DNA of 64,000 nucleotides. It comes from Gonapodya prolifera JEL478 (taxonomy: Eukaryota; Monoblepharomycota; Monoblepharidomycetes; Monoblepharidales; Gonapodyaceae). The stretch is taken from positions 53,143 to 117,142 of the forward strand of contig KQ965865.1 in the NCBI GenBank assembly GCA_001574975.1. The letters run 5' to 3'. Positions 26,901 to 38,215 of this stretch are shown here, one piece after another (position 1 is the stretch's first letter; the number at the start of each line of letters is the position of its first letter). Below the pieces are notes generated by a model, which worked only from the letters and a program-made list of their open reading frames with translations, was not told where the DNA came from and did not search any database. The position numbers were made by a program, and so were the translations under genes.

Positions 26901-27277
26901 ATGGAGGAAGTGGACGCGTCGTGCGTGGTGATGCTGGAGTGGGATAGGTCGGAGGGCAGCGGGTCTTGTAGGTAGGATGATGTGGGAGTGGTGGGGTTGA
27001 TGGGTGGTAGTTGCGCGCCCTGTTTGCAGTCGATTTGAGACCGTGGGCCGTCGGCAGCACGGTTTTCACGCGCAGGAAGGTGCAACACATGATATGCTGG
27101 CGCATCTTGTCCCTGCTGCGTTCCCGCGTCCGATTCGGTGACCGAGGAGTCGACCAACGTCGCTGTGCTTGACGCGGTGCTGGCGAGCGATTGCAGCGAC
27201 GGTTTGGGCGGCGGTTGTGCTGCGTCTGCATCTGTGGGCGTGGGCGTGGGATCACCGCCGAGGATTCGGTGCCACAT
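23971..27277 (-). CDS. Tandem pseudokinase-kinase (TKL type) with probable C-terminal SH3
   Basis: Start at 27277 (MWHRILGGDP); the first about 160 residues are Ser/Thr/Pro-rich. Kinase-like domain 1 has a glycine loop (IGSGGYSQVFRG) and a lysine (VGIKVL). Its catalytic loop reads HCNVHQDVVVI in place of HRDxKxxN, and SSFG replaces DFG (about 26030-26110), so it should be a pseudokinase. Domain 2 (about 25640-24537) has GKGGYGEVFRG, VAVKRV, HADLKAANVL, CDFGYS and WMPPERL, and looks active. A donor at 24538 (ATCTT|GTGAGT) and an acceptor at 24455 join in phase to ETVVAKEAHKRSRRDELSF.NAGDKIKIL and, after another in-phase intron, GRIFPSERPWV, which resembles an SH3 domain. The 3' end is uncertain (about 23971-24180). 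A 25640-25760 intron links the two kinase domains; a two-gene model is not excluded. Substrates are unknown. Confidence 0.75.
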
Positions 27278-27871
27278 GGTGACAAGAGTTTGGATTGAAA
27301 GGACCCTGGTACGGTCGGTGGCCACAGCAGTGAGGTGAATGTGCGACCTCACCCGGCCAAGTACTCAAATATCTGCGAGAAATTAAATTCATTACCGAAA
27401 AAAATGCAACGGGGCTCTTGAATGCAAGTGAAGACTATCGTCCCCCCGACATGCGCCATTCTTTCGCCACAGCTGCCCACACTCTCGAGACACACGTCGA
27501 CATTCCGTTGGAAAATAGGGTTTAATGGACCGGCTTTGGGGGCAGGGACCGACTGAAGACCACAGGCAACCGCCCGCCCCGATCATTCACACGCGCCACG
27601 TCCGGAAACTGATCCGTAAATCTGAATGCAATGAGAGCTTTGCCTTAAGAGGAGAGTGGCTGTGGTGTAGTACATACCTCCTCTGCGTTGCCTGCTACCT
27701 GAAAAAAGAATTGTTCGGAAACAGTTGACCAAGCCCAAGTTGCTTTCCCAAGTCTCGCTTGGAACTAGTCTGGGATGTCGTCGATAACTCTCCTCATAAA
27801 TCAATTTTATTGGGGCACTATTAAACATTCATCAAGTAACTTCAGCTTCACATGCAACCCCACTATCGTGT
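27278..27871. other. Intergenic region, nothing recognised
   Basis: About 600 bases upstream of the tandem-kinase gene. Open frames are short and have no motif or splice continuity. The promoter of the kinase gene presumably lies in its left part. Confidence 0.35.
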
Positions 27872-28600
27872 TCAATCAACAATCCGGTGAGCGGGAGTCA
27901 TGCGCTCTATGATCCTCCCGTCCTTCTTGTGGATCTTGTACGAGAGGTCAGAAAGCCGGCGCCATTTCTCTCCCTGGTCCAAGTCAAGTCGGCAGTCAGG
28001 AACATGCAACATGAGGCTGTCAATGTACGTCACCGTCACACTCAATACACAAAAAAACACTCACGCGTCTGTTGGACCCCGAATCAATCACCACCTTCGG
28101 CCCCATGGCTACTGCGGGGTCTGGCCTGCACACCTTCAGGTCACAAGAACCGTCCTTGCGCATGCGTGGTGGTGACCGTGGCGCGATCCCGGAAGGCGAT
28201 CGTAATGGACTGAGTTGCATTCGTCGCAGTTGGCGAAGGCAAGACTGGCAATAAAAGACCGCCATCACACTCTTGTGACAAAACAAGAACAGCCAAAGAG
28301 GGTTGTGGGAACTGACCTTCATTGCTTGGCTCACTCTCGGCGCTTTGCGTGCTTTCGGTGGAGGTCACCGACGCTGCGTCATTGTGACTATCGTTCGCGG
28401 TGTCGTTGTCGTTGTTGCTGTCACGGCGCTGGCGCTCAGATGGGTCACTCTGTGCGTGGTAGCCCAGGATGCGACGTGTGGCATGGCGAACAGTTTCTTG
28501 TCGGTTTTCGATTTTGGAGCGTTTGGGGTTTTCACGCCAACTGGTACTGGCTGCGGCCTGTGAGCTACCGCGGGTTTTCGTTCAGCCGATAAGATACTGC
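27872..28600 (-). CDS. Putative small protein of unknown function
   Basis: Weakly supported. A terminal exon reads GEKWRRLSDLSYKIHKKDGR, then IIERMTPAHRIVD and a stop at 27872. It joins in phase across a GTGAGT donor and an AG acceptor to an exon containing MGPKVVIDSGSNRR (about 28070-28110). Further upstream, stretches such as APKSKTDKKLF or, in another frame, SVTSTESTQSAESEPSNE (about 28310-28370) could be earlier exons, but the frame cannot be settled. No family is recognised. It would be divergent from the zinc-finger/RNase H-like gene starting at 28673. Confidence 0.3.
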
Positions 28601-28672
28601 ACCGCCACGCCCAAGTCGCCCCAACCATGCTGCCCTCTTTCTGTCTTTGCTTCACTCCATTTGCGCGCTATC

Positions 28673-31318
28673 ATGTGGTCCAGTCCGTGCAATCGGTCCT
28701 CCGGCAGCAGCAGCAGCTCCGGCTCCCCACCCCAGCTGCGGTACGGAAGCAACGACCCTCTCTGGTACCCCTATTCGCCTGCTTCACAGACCGATGATCT
28801 GTCCTACATGGAAAGTTTCGGCTCGAGTCAACCCAGCGACTCTGAAGCAATAAGCCTGCCAGCACTTTCCCCGCCGTTTCTGACAACTGAACTCGAGGAC
28901 AACCCTTGGTCAATACCTCAGGACACTCTCCAAGCTGATGACGTTAACGCTGCACTTGTGCCCGAGGATTCGCCCCAAGTTGGCCTTGCTGTCTCCCGAG
29001 GTCTGTCGACGGGATCATCGCCCACATCGTTGAACGCTGTGCTCCTGCCCGCAGAGTCGCCACAAGATAGCCTTGCCATCGCCCGAGGGCTGTCGACGAG
29101 ATCGTCGTCCACATCGTCGCGTTCCAGCGGGCAGCGTGGCGGCGCTGCCCCCGAGAAGGTGGGCAAGGTGCAAGTGCGTGTATGGGGCATCCTCCCTCTG
29201 ACTTCCTTTCCCGAGCAAGGTTTCCAAGGAGTGCTTTATCTGTAGGGAAACAGTGACCTGTTGCCACTCGCCTGTATGGCCGGTTCTGGACTCCCGCTCT
29301 GAAATTAAGTTAACTTTAAAAAGGGGACATGACAAGAACTCCGAAAATGTCTCGGACTCGGTGATCTGCGCATGGATCCTTCATTTCCGAAATCATAGAG
29401 AGAACACAGATGACAAGGAGCAGTGGGATCAGGTCTTTTACCACAATTGTCGTGAGTGCTTTTCGCCTCTCTGTTATCGGAACTTTGACAGCCCAATTTC
29501 ATTGGCATTCAGGAATCACATGGAACAACAACATTTACAACAGACTTATAAATCACAACCCGGAATTTTCCCACTGGAAGTGTGGACTCTGCGGTGTGAG
29601 CTTTTCCTTCGTCGCTTGGTCGGTCCTTTTGCGTTTCAACTGGCCTCCACTGACAGAAATTGGAGAAGAGGAAGCAGAACATGGTTAACCACATGGAACT
29701 GAAGCACAAGCCAAAAGCAGCCAACTCAAGCAATACCGTAGCAGTTCATACACCGCCTCAAAATCTTACCGAAATCATAAAGCCAGGCAACCCGCTTTTT
29801 GAGTTCTGTTTTGGACCGCCCGTGACCGTGAAATGCATGATCTACACGTGGCCTTGTGAGTGCAACACCGACGCTTTACTTATGAGAGTCGAGCTAACAC
29901 TTTCAATAAGGTGCGTTATCTCCGACCAGATGCTATTTCCAATTCGAGGATCCGAACCAATGGCTTCTCGCTGAGCCAGTCCCCCAGCCCAACCCCACCG
30001 TCCACATCTACGCGGTGGAGGCGAGGCTTGTACCACCCCTCAATCCAGCATGGAACGCCACAGTGCATTTAGAAATCGACCAACAACTGGTGTCGCTTCC
30101 AGGGACGATCGGACAAGCACAACAACCAAACATCACCCAACTCTTCAGCGGTAATTTGCCTCATTCGGGGGGTGTCGCGGATGCCATGGCTGAAGATGCG
30201 ACCACGATGCGGACCCAAGTTCTTTCCGTATCACGCCTTGCGGAGTCGGAGTCCAGTCGAGAAGCAATTCTGCAAAATCTGGTGCCCACAAAAGCCGTTA
30301 AGGAAGAGGAGCCGTACGATGTGCTGGAAACATTGGGGTTGACGAATATTAAGGTTGAGGAGACATTCGAGGAGAGGAAATCAGCGGTGATGCAAGGAGG
30401 CGATCAGCTTCAGCTTCAGTTTCACCTATCGGGTTCCAGGGGCAAACAACGTCTGGGGGAGTGGTCTGCAGGAGGGCCAAGGTTCGTCTTGTCGCCTCTC
30501 ACCGTCATTCAATTTCCTTGACTTGGCGTCTCATTCCACCCTGAACTGTTTAGCAATGCCAATGCCCTGTCACCAAATGCAAGCGCAGACGGCAACCTTC
30601 CACCTCCCTACGATAAGGTTGCCTCTCTGGAGGACAGCATGGCACAGCTCTCTTTGGTGCAACAGTCGGGCCCTGTCAATGTTTGGGTTCATGGCGCGTG
30701 CCCCTCTAATGGTCAAAAAGGGCGTGCTCGCGCTGGCGTGGGTGTGTGGTGGGGGGAAGGTGACCCTCGCAATGTTTCAGAGCCTTTGGATGGCAAAAGC
30801 ACCAACAACAGAGCGGCGTTGCAAGTATGTAAATCGTGTTGGCCAGCAAGATCTAGCTCGCTCTTGATTGTGTCGTACATATACAAAAGGCCATCTACCG
30901 AGCCCTCGAGACGGCCGGACCTGGAGTTCGGAAACTCCATGTGTACAGCAACAGCGAGTATGCAATAAAGGTGAGCGGTACCAACCAAACCTTCCTTTCG
31001 GTATGATCCGTGACAACTGACACTTGCGTCCACAGTGTTTTACAGAGTGGATCAAAAGGTGGCGGGCCAACGGCTGGCGTACTGCCAAAGGAGAACCGGT
31101 ATTAAACCTCGACCTCATTCAAAAGATCTGGGGTCGCATGCAGGCACCTGGGGCACCCAAGGTTGAATTTGTGAGAGTTGCGGTTTGGTCCACGCGGCGT
31201 ATGCACCGAGATTCTGACAGGTCTTTGCACCGCCCAGATCGAGAGTAGACGCACCGAGAATGCTGTGCGTCTCGCAAATGCGGGGGCGGCGTTGCCTCTC
31301 GTCATACTTGCAAATTAA
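28673..31318 (+). CDS. Zinc-finger protein with catalytically degenerate RNase H1-like domain
   Basis: Multi-exon gene, ATG at 28673, stop at 31316-31318. The N-terminus is Ser-rich and holds a two-unit repeat of about 30 residues (ALVPEDSPQVGLAVSRGLST / VLLPAESPQDSLAIARGLST). Exon 2 has Cys/His clusters (ECFICRETVTCCH). A spliced segment gives a C2H2-like finger, CGLCGKRKQNMVNHMELKH, in phase across an intron at about 29602-29672. The C-terminus follows RNase H1 closely: WVHGACPSNGQ, AGVGVWWGEGDP, STNNRAALQAIYRALE, HVYSNSEYAIK, EWIKRWRANGWRTAKGEPVL and ENAVRLANAGAA. Every position expected to bind metal is changed: TDGAC to VHGAC, NRAEL to NRAAL, TDS to SNS, NxxAD to ENAVR, and the HSG loop is shortened. 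It could be a nucleic-acid binder without nuclease activity. Introns are canonical, with no stops. Confidence 0.8.
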
Positions 31319-31379
31319 GGGGATGGTGGCGGAGGTAGCCGTTTGAGAAGCATAAAGTTTCTAATGTCAGTCCCTGTAA

Positions 31380-32430
31380 GAGCGCAAGATGATCCTCAGT
31401 TCGACGCGAAACAGGTGGGGCGCATGTGCCCCACGCCTCGACTTATGTGTTGCATCCCACCATTTTCTTCTCAATTTCGATCATATCCTCACGGCGACTC
31501 TCGGGCAGTACACGGAGGATCGGGGACCGTTCTCATGCCACAGTGCGTCCGTCGTCGTTGTGGTCCTGCGAAGACAACCCCACCTCCAGCTGGACCTCTC
31601 CCTCCCCCAGACCCGCCCACGCGCGTTTTAGCTCCAGGACTTCAATGAAGTCTCTCACTCTCTCGAGGACCAGTCCCGTGTGTCCCCCGCCCTGAATTCA
31701 CCCCGTCGAATGGACCCACAGCTCCTCCTCATCGCGCAGGCCGAAGCGGTTGGCTTACGGTCGAGGAGGACCTCGGACAACTCGAACAGACTTCATTTGG
31801 GGTTAGGAAGCGGAAAAGGGGAAGACCCCGGCCAGCAGCCCTCGGGGATGGCGAACCTGTGCCAGCGGGGTCGCAGCGAGCCCGTACCGCACTTAAAGGC
31901 GATCCAGGACGCCTTCAGTAGATTGTATGAGGTCGGTGATCGTGTCGACCCGCTCCGGCACGCCTCCAGACGGGGAGGCAGAGAGACACCACCCTAAATG
32001 GGATCCATTCGGCTCCGAGTTGAGCGCTCGCTTCGCGCCGGCACGAGGTCCAGCAGGTGGTGCGCGAGGTGCAAGAATGGTGAGCTTCGGAACCCTTGGC
32101 AGCCGCCGGACCTTTTCGCCCGATCGACGATGCGGACAGAAGACTGGCGGGAGTAAGTTTCCCTTGGTCTTGCGTGCATACTGACGCTCCAGAAAGTGTA
32201 GGCCAAGGCCCCGTCGCGGACCTCGGGGACAAGGAGGGAGGAGCACTGCGGGAGGGCTCACCTTTGTCGCCCTGTCTCGCGTCAAGCACATCTCAGACGC
32301 CGCCGTCATACAATGCGACCTCAAGTGCATCTCGGGGCTGGGAAGCGCAACACCTTCAACGCCTGCCTGGCGGAGGAGTTTGCCATCACGGAGGCGCATG
32401 AGCCCAAGAATCTAGATCGTGATAATTAGT
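31380..32430 (+). pseudogene. Decayed PIF1-like helicase remnant (tentative)
   Basis: No long open frame spans this stretch, but one frame at about 32255-32310 reads GGLTFVALSRVKHISDAAV, which resembles the conserved C-terminal motif of PIF1/Helitron-type helicases (G-TFVALSR-). An upstream stretch (about 31470-31600, FDHILTATLGQYTEDRGPF, then VVVV) could be the remains of the PFGG/GDF-QLPP region. Frames change repeatedly between these patches, as expected for a dead copy. No terminal CTRR or 5' TC Helitron signature was confirmed. Confidence 0.4.
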
Positions 32431-33870
32431 CTCGGGTGTATCGCCAAGTCCAAGATACGGGTCATCAAAATGTCCCTAATTCAAGCCCCAGACAGTGCGG
32501 CCTAAATTACATGTATCGCTCGCGACGGTCGATTGGAAACACACCGCTTCTCCCCAAATACCGCCCCCACCTCTGCGCTTCCTCCTTTCGATCGCTCCCG
32601 GAGGCGATCCATGTGCTATGTATGCTACGAGAACGTTTCAGCTCTGTCCTCACACAGCTTGTGTGAGATATGTTGTTCGCAGAGAGAAACCGTCACTTCG
32701 GCACCATACTTCTCTGTTATTATTGCGCACACTCATTCGAATGATTCACCGACTGTAACGATGTGAAGACAGAGGTTGGTGAGAAGATGAAACACAAGGA
32801 CCGGGCCCACGAGTGGGGTGGCATGACTCCCAGGCAACGAGAGCCGTACCACAGCGCTCCCACCCTCGTTCAAACCTCTTCAAAAGCTCATGACCAAAGT
32901 GTTTCCACCAGAGATTGCTCTCCAAATTCTGAGGTGAGAACGTTCAAGCTTCTCTTCATCACCCGTACCATGACCCTCCGTCGCTGCCTGTGCACCGGTA
33001 TTCAATATTCTAATCTCATCAGTATCCTCTTCGACACCCCTCGTGCCCCCTTTTCGCTGCACCGCGTGAGCAGGCTATGTTGAGCTCGTGGATTTGATGA
33101 ACTTGGGCGTTGAATCAGATGACGTCAGATGTTGGCTCCTTGTGCTCATTTCCTGGACCAACGGTCGTAGGTGTGACGCTGTTGACAGCTACTCTGGCTG
33201 GCAACGTAAGCTTTAGGCCCTAGTACTTTGCCGTGTAATTCAGTATGACACGACTGCCACGACGAACGCATGAGTTCGCGGCGACCAGGATACCAATATT
33301 TATGGTTGATAATCCAAGTGCTCACAAAAAAGGCCGACCTCTTTCAAGCTTTTGTCATCGCCCATTGTTCTTAATAGCTTCATTATGTGTCCAGAATGCC
33401 AGTCCTTATGCAAACAAGTGATGGATTTCCCATTGATTACCTTTGGCTTCCCGGCCAGAGTTTATGATGCATGTCATTATCTACAAACCCCTCATATCCC
33501 AGACTCCCTCGAAAGACACGCGATTGTGACGTGTGACGACAACGCCGAGAGTTTTAGATCGATGTGGTCTCCGTTGCCTTATGGCAAGAAAACTCTCTGC
33601 TTTCTCAGACGAAAATGCAAAAGTGTATTTCCTGAAGAACCTCACTACAAAACAAGATAAAACGTCGCAGGTTTCTCCTTTCCGACCCTCAAAGCGCGCC
33701 TTCACTCCGCTTTGTCAATATGTTCTGGTGAGCAGAGGTGAACGAGTTCGCATTGCTACTCAACAAATAAGACTGTGGACTTTAATAGGCATGACGTTGT
33801 CGACAGCTATTCGGGATGGAACACTGTGTGGAGCAAAGTGCCATGATTCATCTCTGTTGACCGAAGACAG
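32431..33870 (+). other. Possible F-box/RING-like gene remains with a duplicated motif
   Basis: Fragments with protein-like character but no complete gene. MCYVCYENVSALSSHSLCEI (about 32610-32670) has C-x2-C...H-x2-C-x2-C spacing. KVFPPEIALQIL (about 32900-32935) continues, across a GTGAGA...CAG intron, into SILFDTPRAPFSLHRVSRLC, like an F-box. A motif RRCDAVDSYSGWQ (about 33168-33206) recurs as NRHDVVDSYSGWN (about 33786-33824). A frame at 33352-33660 codes 102 residues of unknown type. The parts may belong to one intron-rich gene or to decayed duplicates. Confidence 0.3.
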
Positions 33871-34267
33871 TGAGTTTATTTCAAACGGGACGATCAGCTT
33901 CTACCTACCCACTGTCAATGTTCCCTGCCTGCAGCCCAATTTTTCTTTTCGTCAAGCACCTCAACTACGGCAATCTTCTGTCCGCATTCTCCAGACACAC
34001 GTGGCACCCTGTCGGGCCTGTTTCCCACAGGTTTTGGGGGTCGGTTGAACCCCGGCTGATCTTTGTCGGGTGGACCGCAGCCGCAATCAGTCACCAGCAC
34101 GGGTCTTCCCACCTCCGCACGCGTGGACACGTCCGCGCACCGAATCCCCGCGCGAGGAGTTCGATTCCCCGCTCCTGCACGCTCCCTCCCTCTTTTTTCC
34201 ATCCACGCTTCCCGCTCCGCCGAAACCTGCAACTCCCACCCTTCGTCACCCTTTGTCACCCACTGCA

Positions 34268-37200
34268 ATGTCCGACCCGCGCACGCCCTCCACGCGCCCA
34301 TCCGCGCTTCCCCCGCCGTCAGAGGACGCAATCACGTCATTCATCATCCCGCCGTCGCCCAGATCATCGGCCGTGTCCTCGTTCACGTCAATCAACTCGC
34401 AGCTCGACCTGGCTTCGTCGCAGGGGAAACCCTCACCCGCCTCGCCCGACTCGCGGCACGCTCTCGCGCACCCCCCGCTCAAGAAGCCGCCGATCCCGCC
34501 AACCCTCCACACCTCGGCAGACGACGACGCCCCCCACGACGCGCCCAAACCCAAGCCGCCCAAACTGCCCAAATGGACAACGTACCGCGCAGTTCTCGCG
34601 CATGCGCTCAGAGGTGCAGCGAGGTCGTTTGTCCTCGCGTATCTCGGTAGAGCGGCACTCTTGTCGGCCTTGAGGATTTTGGCCGCGTTGAGGAAGAGGT
34701 GTGTTTTGTTTGGGGACGGTGGGTGGGGTTGCTGGTGGATAAAGGTCAGATGGAGGACATGTGGCTTGGAGAGCGCGGATTTAACGAGCGACGGGAGACG
34801 CACGGCGAACGGTGTGTGTATGCGTGCGACCACTCGTCATCGCATCCATCCTGTCAACAAAGTCAAGCGATTACCCTCTGCCGGAACACTTGGAAGCAGC
34901 ATCAGCGCAAACGTCGGCGGACTGGGATTGGCAGTTGGTTGACCCGTGAAGTACTTCACTTCATCACTGACACCTTGAGGGCATGTGGCCGTGGAGCTCT
35001 CGGCTCACCAACACGCGGGCGTTTGAGAACTGACCAGTCGGTCGTGAAATTGCGGGCGGTTGGTGGAACACGCTACTTTTTCCCTTGAGGACGTTTTGCC
35101 ACGGAGTTCTCGATGGAGCTACACCTGGACCGGGCTTTTGAGAACCGAACCGCCGGTCAGGAGACTGCGGGCGGAGCGGCCATGGAGTTCTCGATGGACC
35201 AACGCGCGGGCGTTGCGACAACCGTCCATTCGGTTGGACGTACTCTAGCCTCGTACTTGCCTTCTGAATCCCTTCCTCCCTTTCACATTTCCCCCCNCCC
35301 CCCCGCCAGCCCCCCACCCCTCACCACCCTCCTGCAGCCCTTCATCTCCATCGCGGCCCTGCGCTCCGGCGCCGCGTTCGGCACGTTCTCCTTCGTGTGG
35401 AAACTCGTCGCCAATGTGGTCGCGAAAAGGAGGGGGAGGTGGACGTTTGGTGGGGGGTTTTTGGCGGGTGAGTTGGGGGGATGGGAGGAGGGGTGTGTGG
35501 GGAGCGGGGGGGTCGTGGGAGGGGCTGGGAGGAAGTGGGAGTGTTGGAGTGTGGGAAAGATGGGAAGGCGGTCAAGTGGGACGTTGGTACGGTGGGATGA
35601 TGGAGAGGCGGGGAGGAGAGAAGGAAGGATAGCTGGAAAGTGGGGAGGATTGTGACGAGAATATCATCGTAACGGCCCAGGCTGGACAACGGCAGTGTGG
35701 AGGGTACAGCTCACGCGTGGTATTGCACGCCACTAGGACGTGTCCGTCCAATCTTTGTCGCCACCTATCCGTCTCACACTTCCCCCGTTCTTCCCCCTTT
35801 CCCCCTTCCCCTAGGCCTCCTCGCCTCCCCCGCGCTCCTCCTCGAAGACCCCTCCCGCCGCGGAGTGCTTGTGGAACAGCTGGGCGTGCGCGCGCTGCAG
35901 GCGGTCGCGGTGAGGGGGCATGCGGGGGGTTATGTTAGGGTGTGGGAGGGGGGTGAGTTTGGGCGGAAACGGGGGTGGGGGTGGGGGGTTGAGAATCGGG
36001 TGACGGTGGGACAAGATGGAAGGACGGGAGATATCTGTGTGCCATCATCATCATATGTGCCATGTGGCACTGAAGGACGACTCGCGGCACTCTATCGGAC
36101 AAGACCGTGAAGCATCGCATAGGAGTGAAGGCGTACGAATGGGCTAGCGCGCGAAGTATCGCTCCCACTTAACCATTACCTTACTTTCCTATCCCCACCC
36201 CCGCAGCCGCCCTCACGTTCATCCTGGCGTGCACTCAGATTATGTACGCCTACATCATGCGCCCGACGACAATCCCGCCGGCGTATTACCAGTGGATGGT
36301 TAAGACAGGTGGGTGCTACTTCTGCCGTGCCCTCCTCATGAACCCTCCCGCCACTCCCACCCAAAAACATCTACCCCATGCTACCCTACCCTCCCCCCGC
36401 GACCCAGCCAACGTCCCCGACGCCCTGCTGGAGCTCAACCGCCGCAACATCCGCCTCCTCTCCGCGCCCCTTTCCGACCCCACACTCACACACTCGCACG
36501 CCCTCTCCGTCGCATCTCGATTCGCCGGCTCCGCGTCCCGCATGGCCGAGGTCGAGCGCTCCCTCGGCGAGTACGTTGCGCGCGCAACGGGAGGGTCCAT
36601 GACGTACCCCATCCCCATCGTCCCGTGCGAGCTGCTTCACCCGCAGGACGGGAACTGCGTGCGGTATGATGTGGGGTTGTGGGGGAAGGTGTTTGTGGGG
36701 ATTTTTCCGGTGGGTGCGGTCGCGTCGAGGGATGTGGAGTGGGTATGAACTGACCTTTGTGGTGGTCGTCGGGCAGGTCTATGTGGCGCTCAACTACATC
36801 CCGCTGGTGCTCTTCCGGACAAAGTCTCTGCTCAAGCAGTGAGTTCTTTCTCCAACCACCGCCTCGCAACATCCATCACCTCAGCACGCTCATCCACAAC
36901 AGCCCCCTCCCCCTCATCCTCAAAACGCTCCGCTCGACCGTCCAGTCCTCCGTCTTCCTCGCCTTCTACGTCACGATATACATGGTGCAGATATGCATCT
37001 GGCGGCGCGTCGTCAAGAGCGGCTGGGTCGCCAAGGACCACAGGTTCATGTACTGGCTGTATGTAGTTCCGGAGCGCTTGGTTTGTTTCGTGTTTCCTGC
37101 CACACCCCGACTCACCGACGCGTGTAGGTTTGCCATCCCGTGCGCTGCGTCCATTTTTATCGAAAAGCCAAGCAGAAGGGCAGAACTCTCAATGTGAGTC

Positions 37201-37533
37201 TCCCACCATTCATTACGCTGACCTCTCCCTTCTCTTCTCATCCGTGACCTTTCGTGCAGGTACGTTCTCCCGAAGGCATTTGAAGCGCTTTGGCACATAC
37301 TCTTGGCCCACGACATGGCGGCACCTGTGCCCGGATGGGAGGTTGGGGTCTTCGCGGCGTCCATGGGGACTATCATGGTGGGTCGCGTGGGGATTTATCG
37401 TGGAGGGCTGGGGCCGGTTGTTGTCTGATGTTTATATTTTGCATTGCTACGATAGGGATTTTATCATACGGAACCCGAGGTGTTAAGCAACTTGTTAAAC
37501 GGCCTCATTCACCGGGTCTTTGGAGCGTATTGA
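34268..37533 (+). CDS. TMEM135-like multi-pass membrane protein
   Basis: Start at 34268; about 95 residues of Pro/Ser-rich N-terminus precede YRAVLAHALRGAARSFVLAY (about 34588-34648), a TMEM135-type opening. Exons continue with IAALRSGAAFGTFSFVWKL (about 35350-35407), LLASPALLLEDPSRRGVLVE, ILACTQIMYAYIMRPTTIPP (about 36225-36285), then a soluble stretch ending VPCELLHPQDGNC. Further membrane segments follow (VYVALNYIPLVLF; FLAFYVTIYMVQI), and the last exon, after an intron at about 37378-37455, reads GFYHTEPEVLSNLLNGL to the stop at 37531-37533. TMEM135 proteins are peroxisome/mitochondrion-associated and influence organelle dynamics and lipid handling in animals. Intron 1 (34699-35337, about 640 nt) is about ten times longer than its neighbours and carries a tandem repeat and an N. 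Confidence 0.78.
34984..35225 (+). repeat. Imperfect tandem repeat in TMEM135-like intron 1
   Basis: Three related units begin near 34986, 35096 and 35179. Shared pieces: GCCRYGGAGYTCTCG near each start, then RCGCGGGCGTT or CCGGGCTTTTGAGAAC, then YGGTC...TTGCGGGCGG or CTGCGGGCGG. Units are about 80-110 bases and diverged. It lies entirely within the long first intron. Confidence 0.65.
35291..35314 (+). other. C-rich tract with an undetermined base (N)
   Basis: CCCCCCNCCCCCCC-type run with N at 35297, just before the 3' splice site of TMEM135-like intron 1. The N marks an assembly or sequencing ambiguity in a C homopolymer. Confidence 0.95.
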
Positions 37534-38215
37534 GCACGGTTTTGAAGTGTGAAGTGCACGGTTTTGAAGGGCATATCGTTTAACAATATGGGTTTGGTAG
37601 ATGAGGGTAGAAGAGACATTGCTGATACGAGACCATGATGAAAAATATGCTTCTACTAGTTAGCTGAAAGGGAAAGTGTGAATGAAGTTCAAAATGAACA
37701 TCCGAACAAGGCTGCAGTCGAGTGTGAAACTCCTCCCGAAAATAAACCATTGGCGTCGAGTGGATTTGTGGTGTCGACAACTCCATGTAGGCATCATTTC
37801 CACCTACCTGTGGTATATTCACAACTCAGCCCCATCACGTCCAAAGTCTGGACTCGTCCCGCTTCCTCTTCAACCCAACGGCCACATTCCTCTTCAGACA
37901 CGATGACACAATGGACCTACCGGCGCCGAACCAGACTACCCATTCCCCGGCCCAAACTTGCTTTTGTCCTGGTGAGTGTGATTTTGAGACTGGCAAATGA
38001 GGGCAGACGGTCTCACATGCAAAGTAGGTGTCATGGGCGACATTAGAAGAGCCGAGTTGATAACGGCACTGGCCAAGTCGATTGACGCAATCGAAGGACG
38101 TTGATTTCCGGTTTAATCGATGCATTTTAACTTTCAATCATTATGTACAATCTAAACAACCAGGGGTGGATCGCTCACTGACCGCAGACTGACACCACAA
38201 GTTGGACATCACAGA
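37534..38215. other. Intergenic region
   Basis: About 680 bases between two + strand genes. A tiny spliceable frame (MTQWTYRRRTRLPIPRPKLA at about 37902, joining across a GTGAGT...TAG intron to DIRRAELITALAKSIDAIEG, stop at about 38104) is possible but unsupported by any family. Confidence 0.3.

Noticed and set aside
34063-34200. GAGTTCGATTCCCC resembling a tRNA T-loop
   Set aside because: No D arm, anticodon stem or acceptor stem can be built around it.
37902-38104. 47-residue spliceable frame upstream of the ketopantoate-reductase-like gene
   Set aside because: Too short, with no homology; phase agreement alone is weak evidence.
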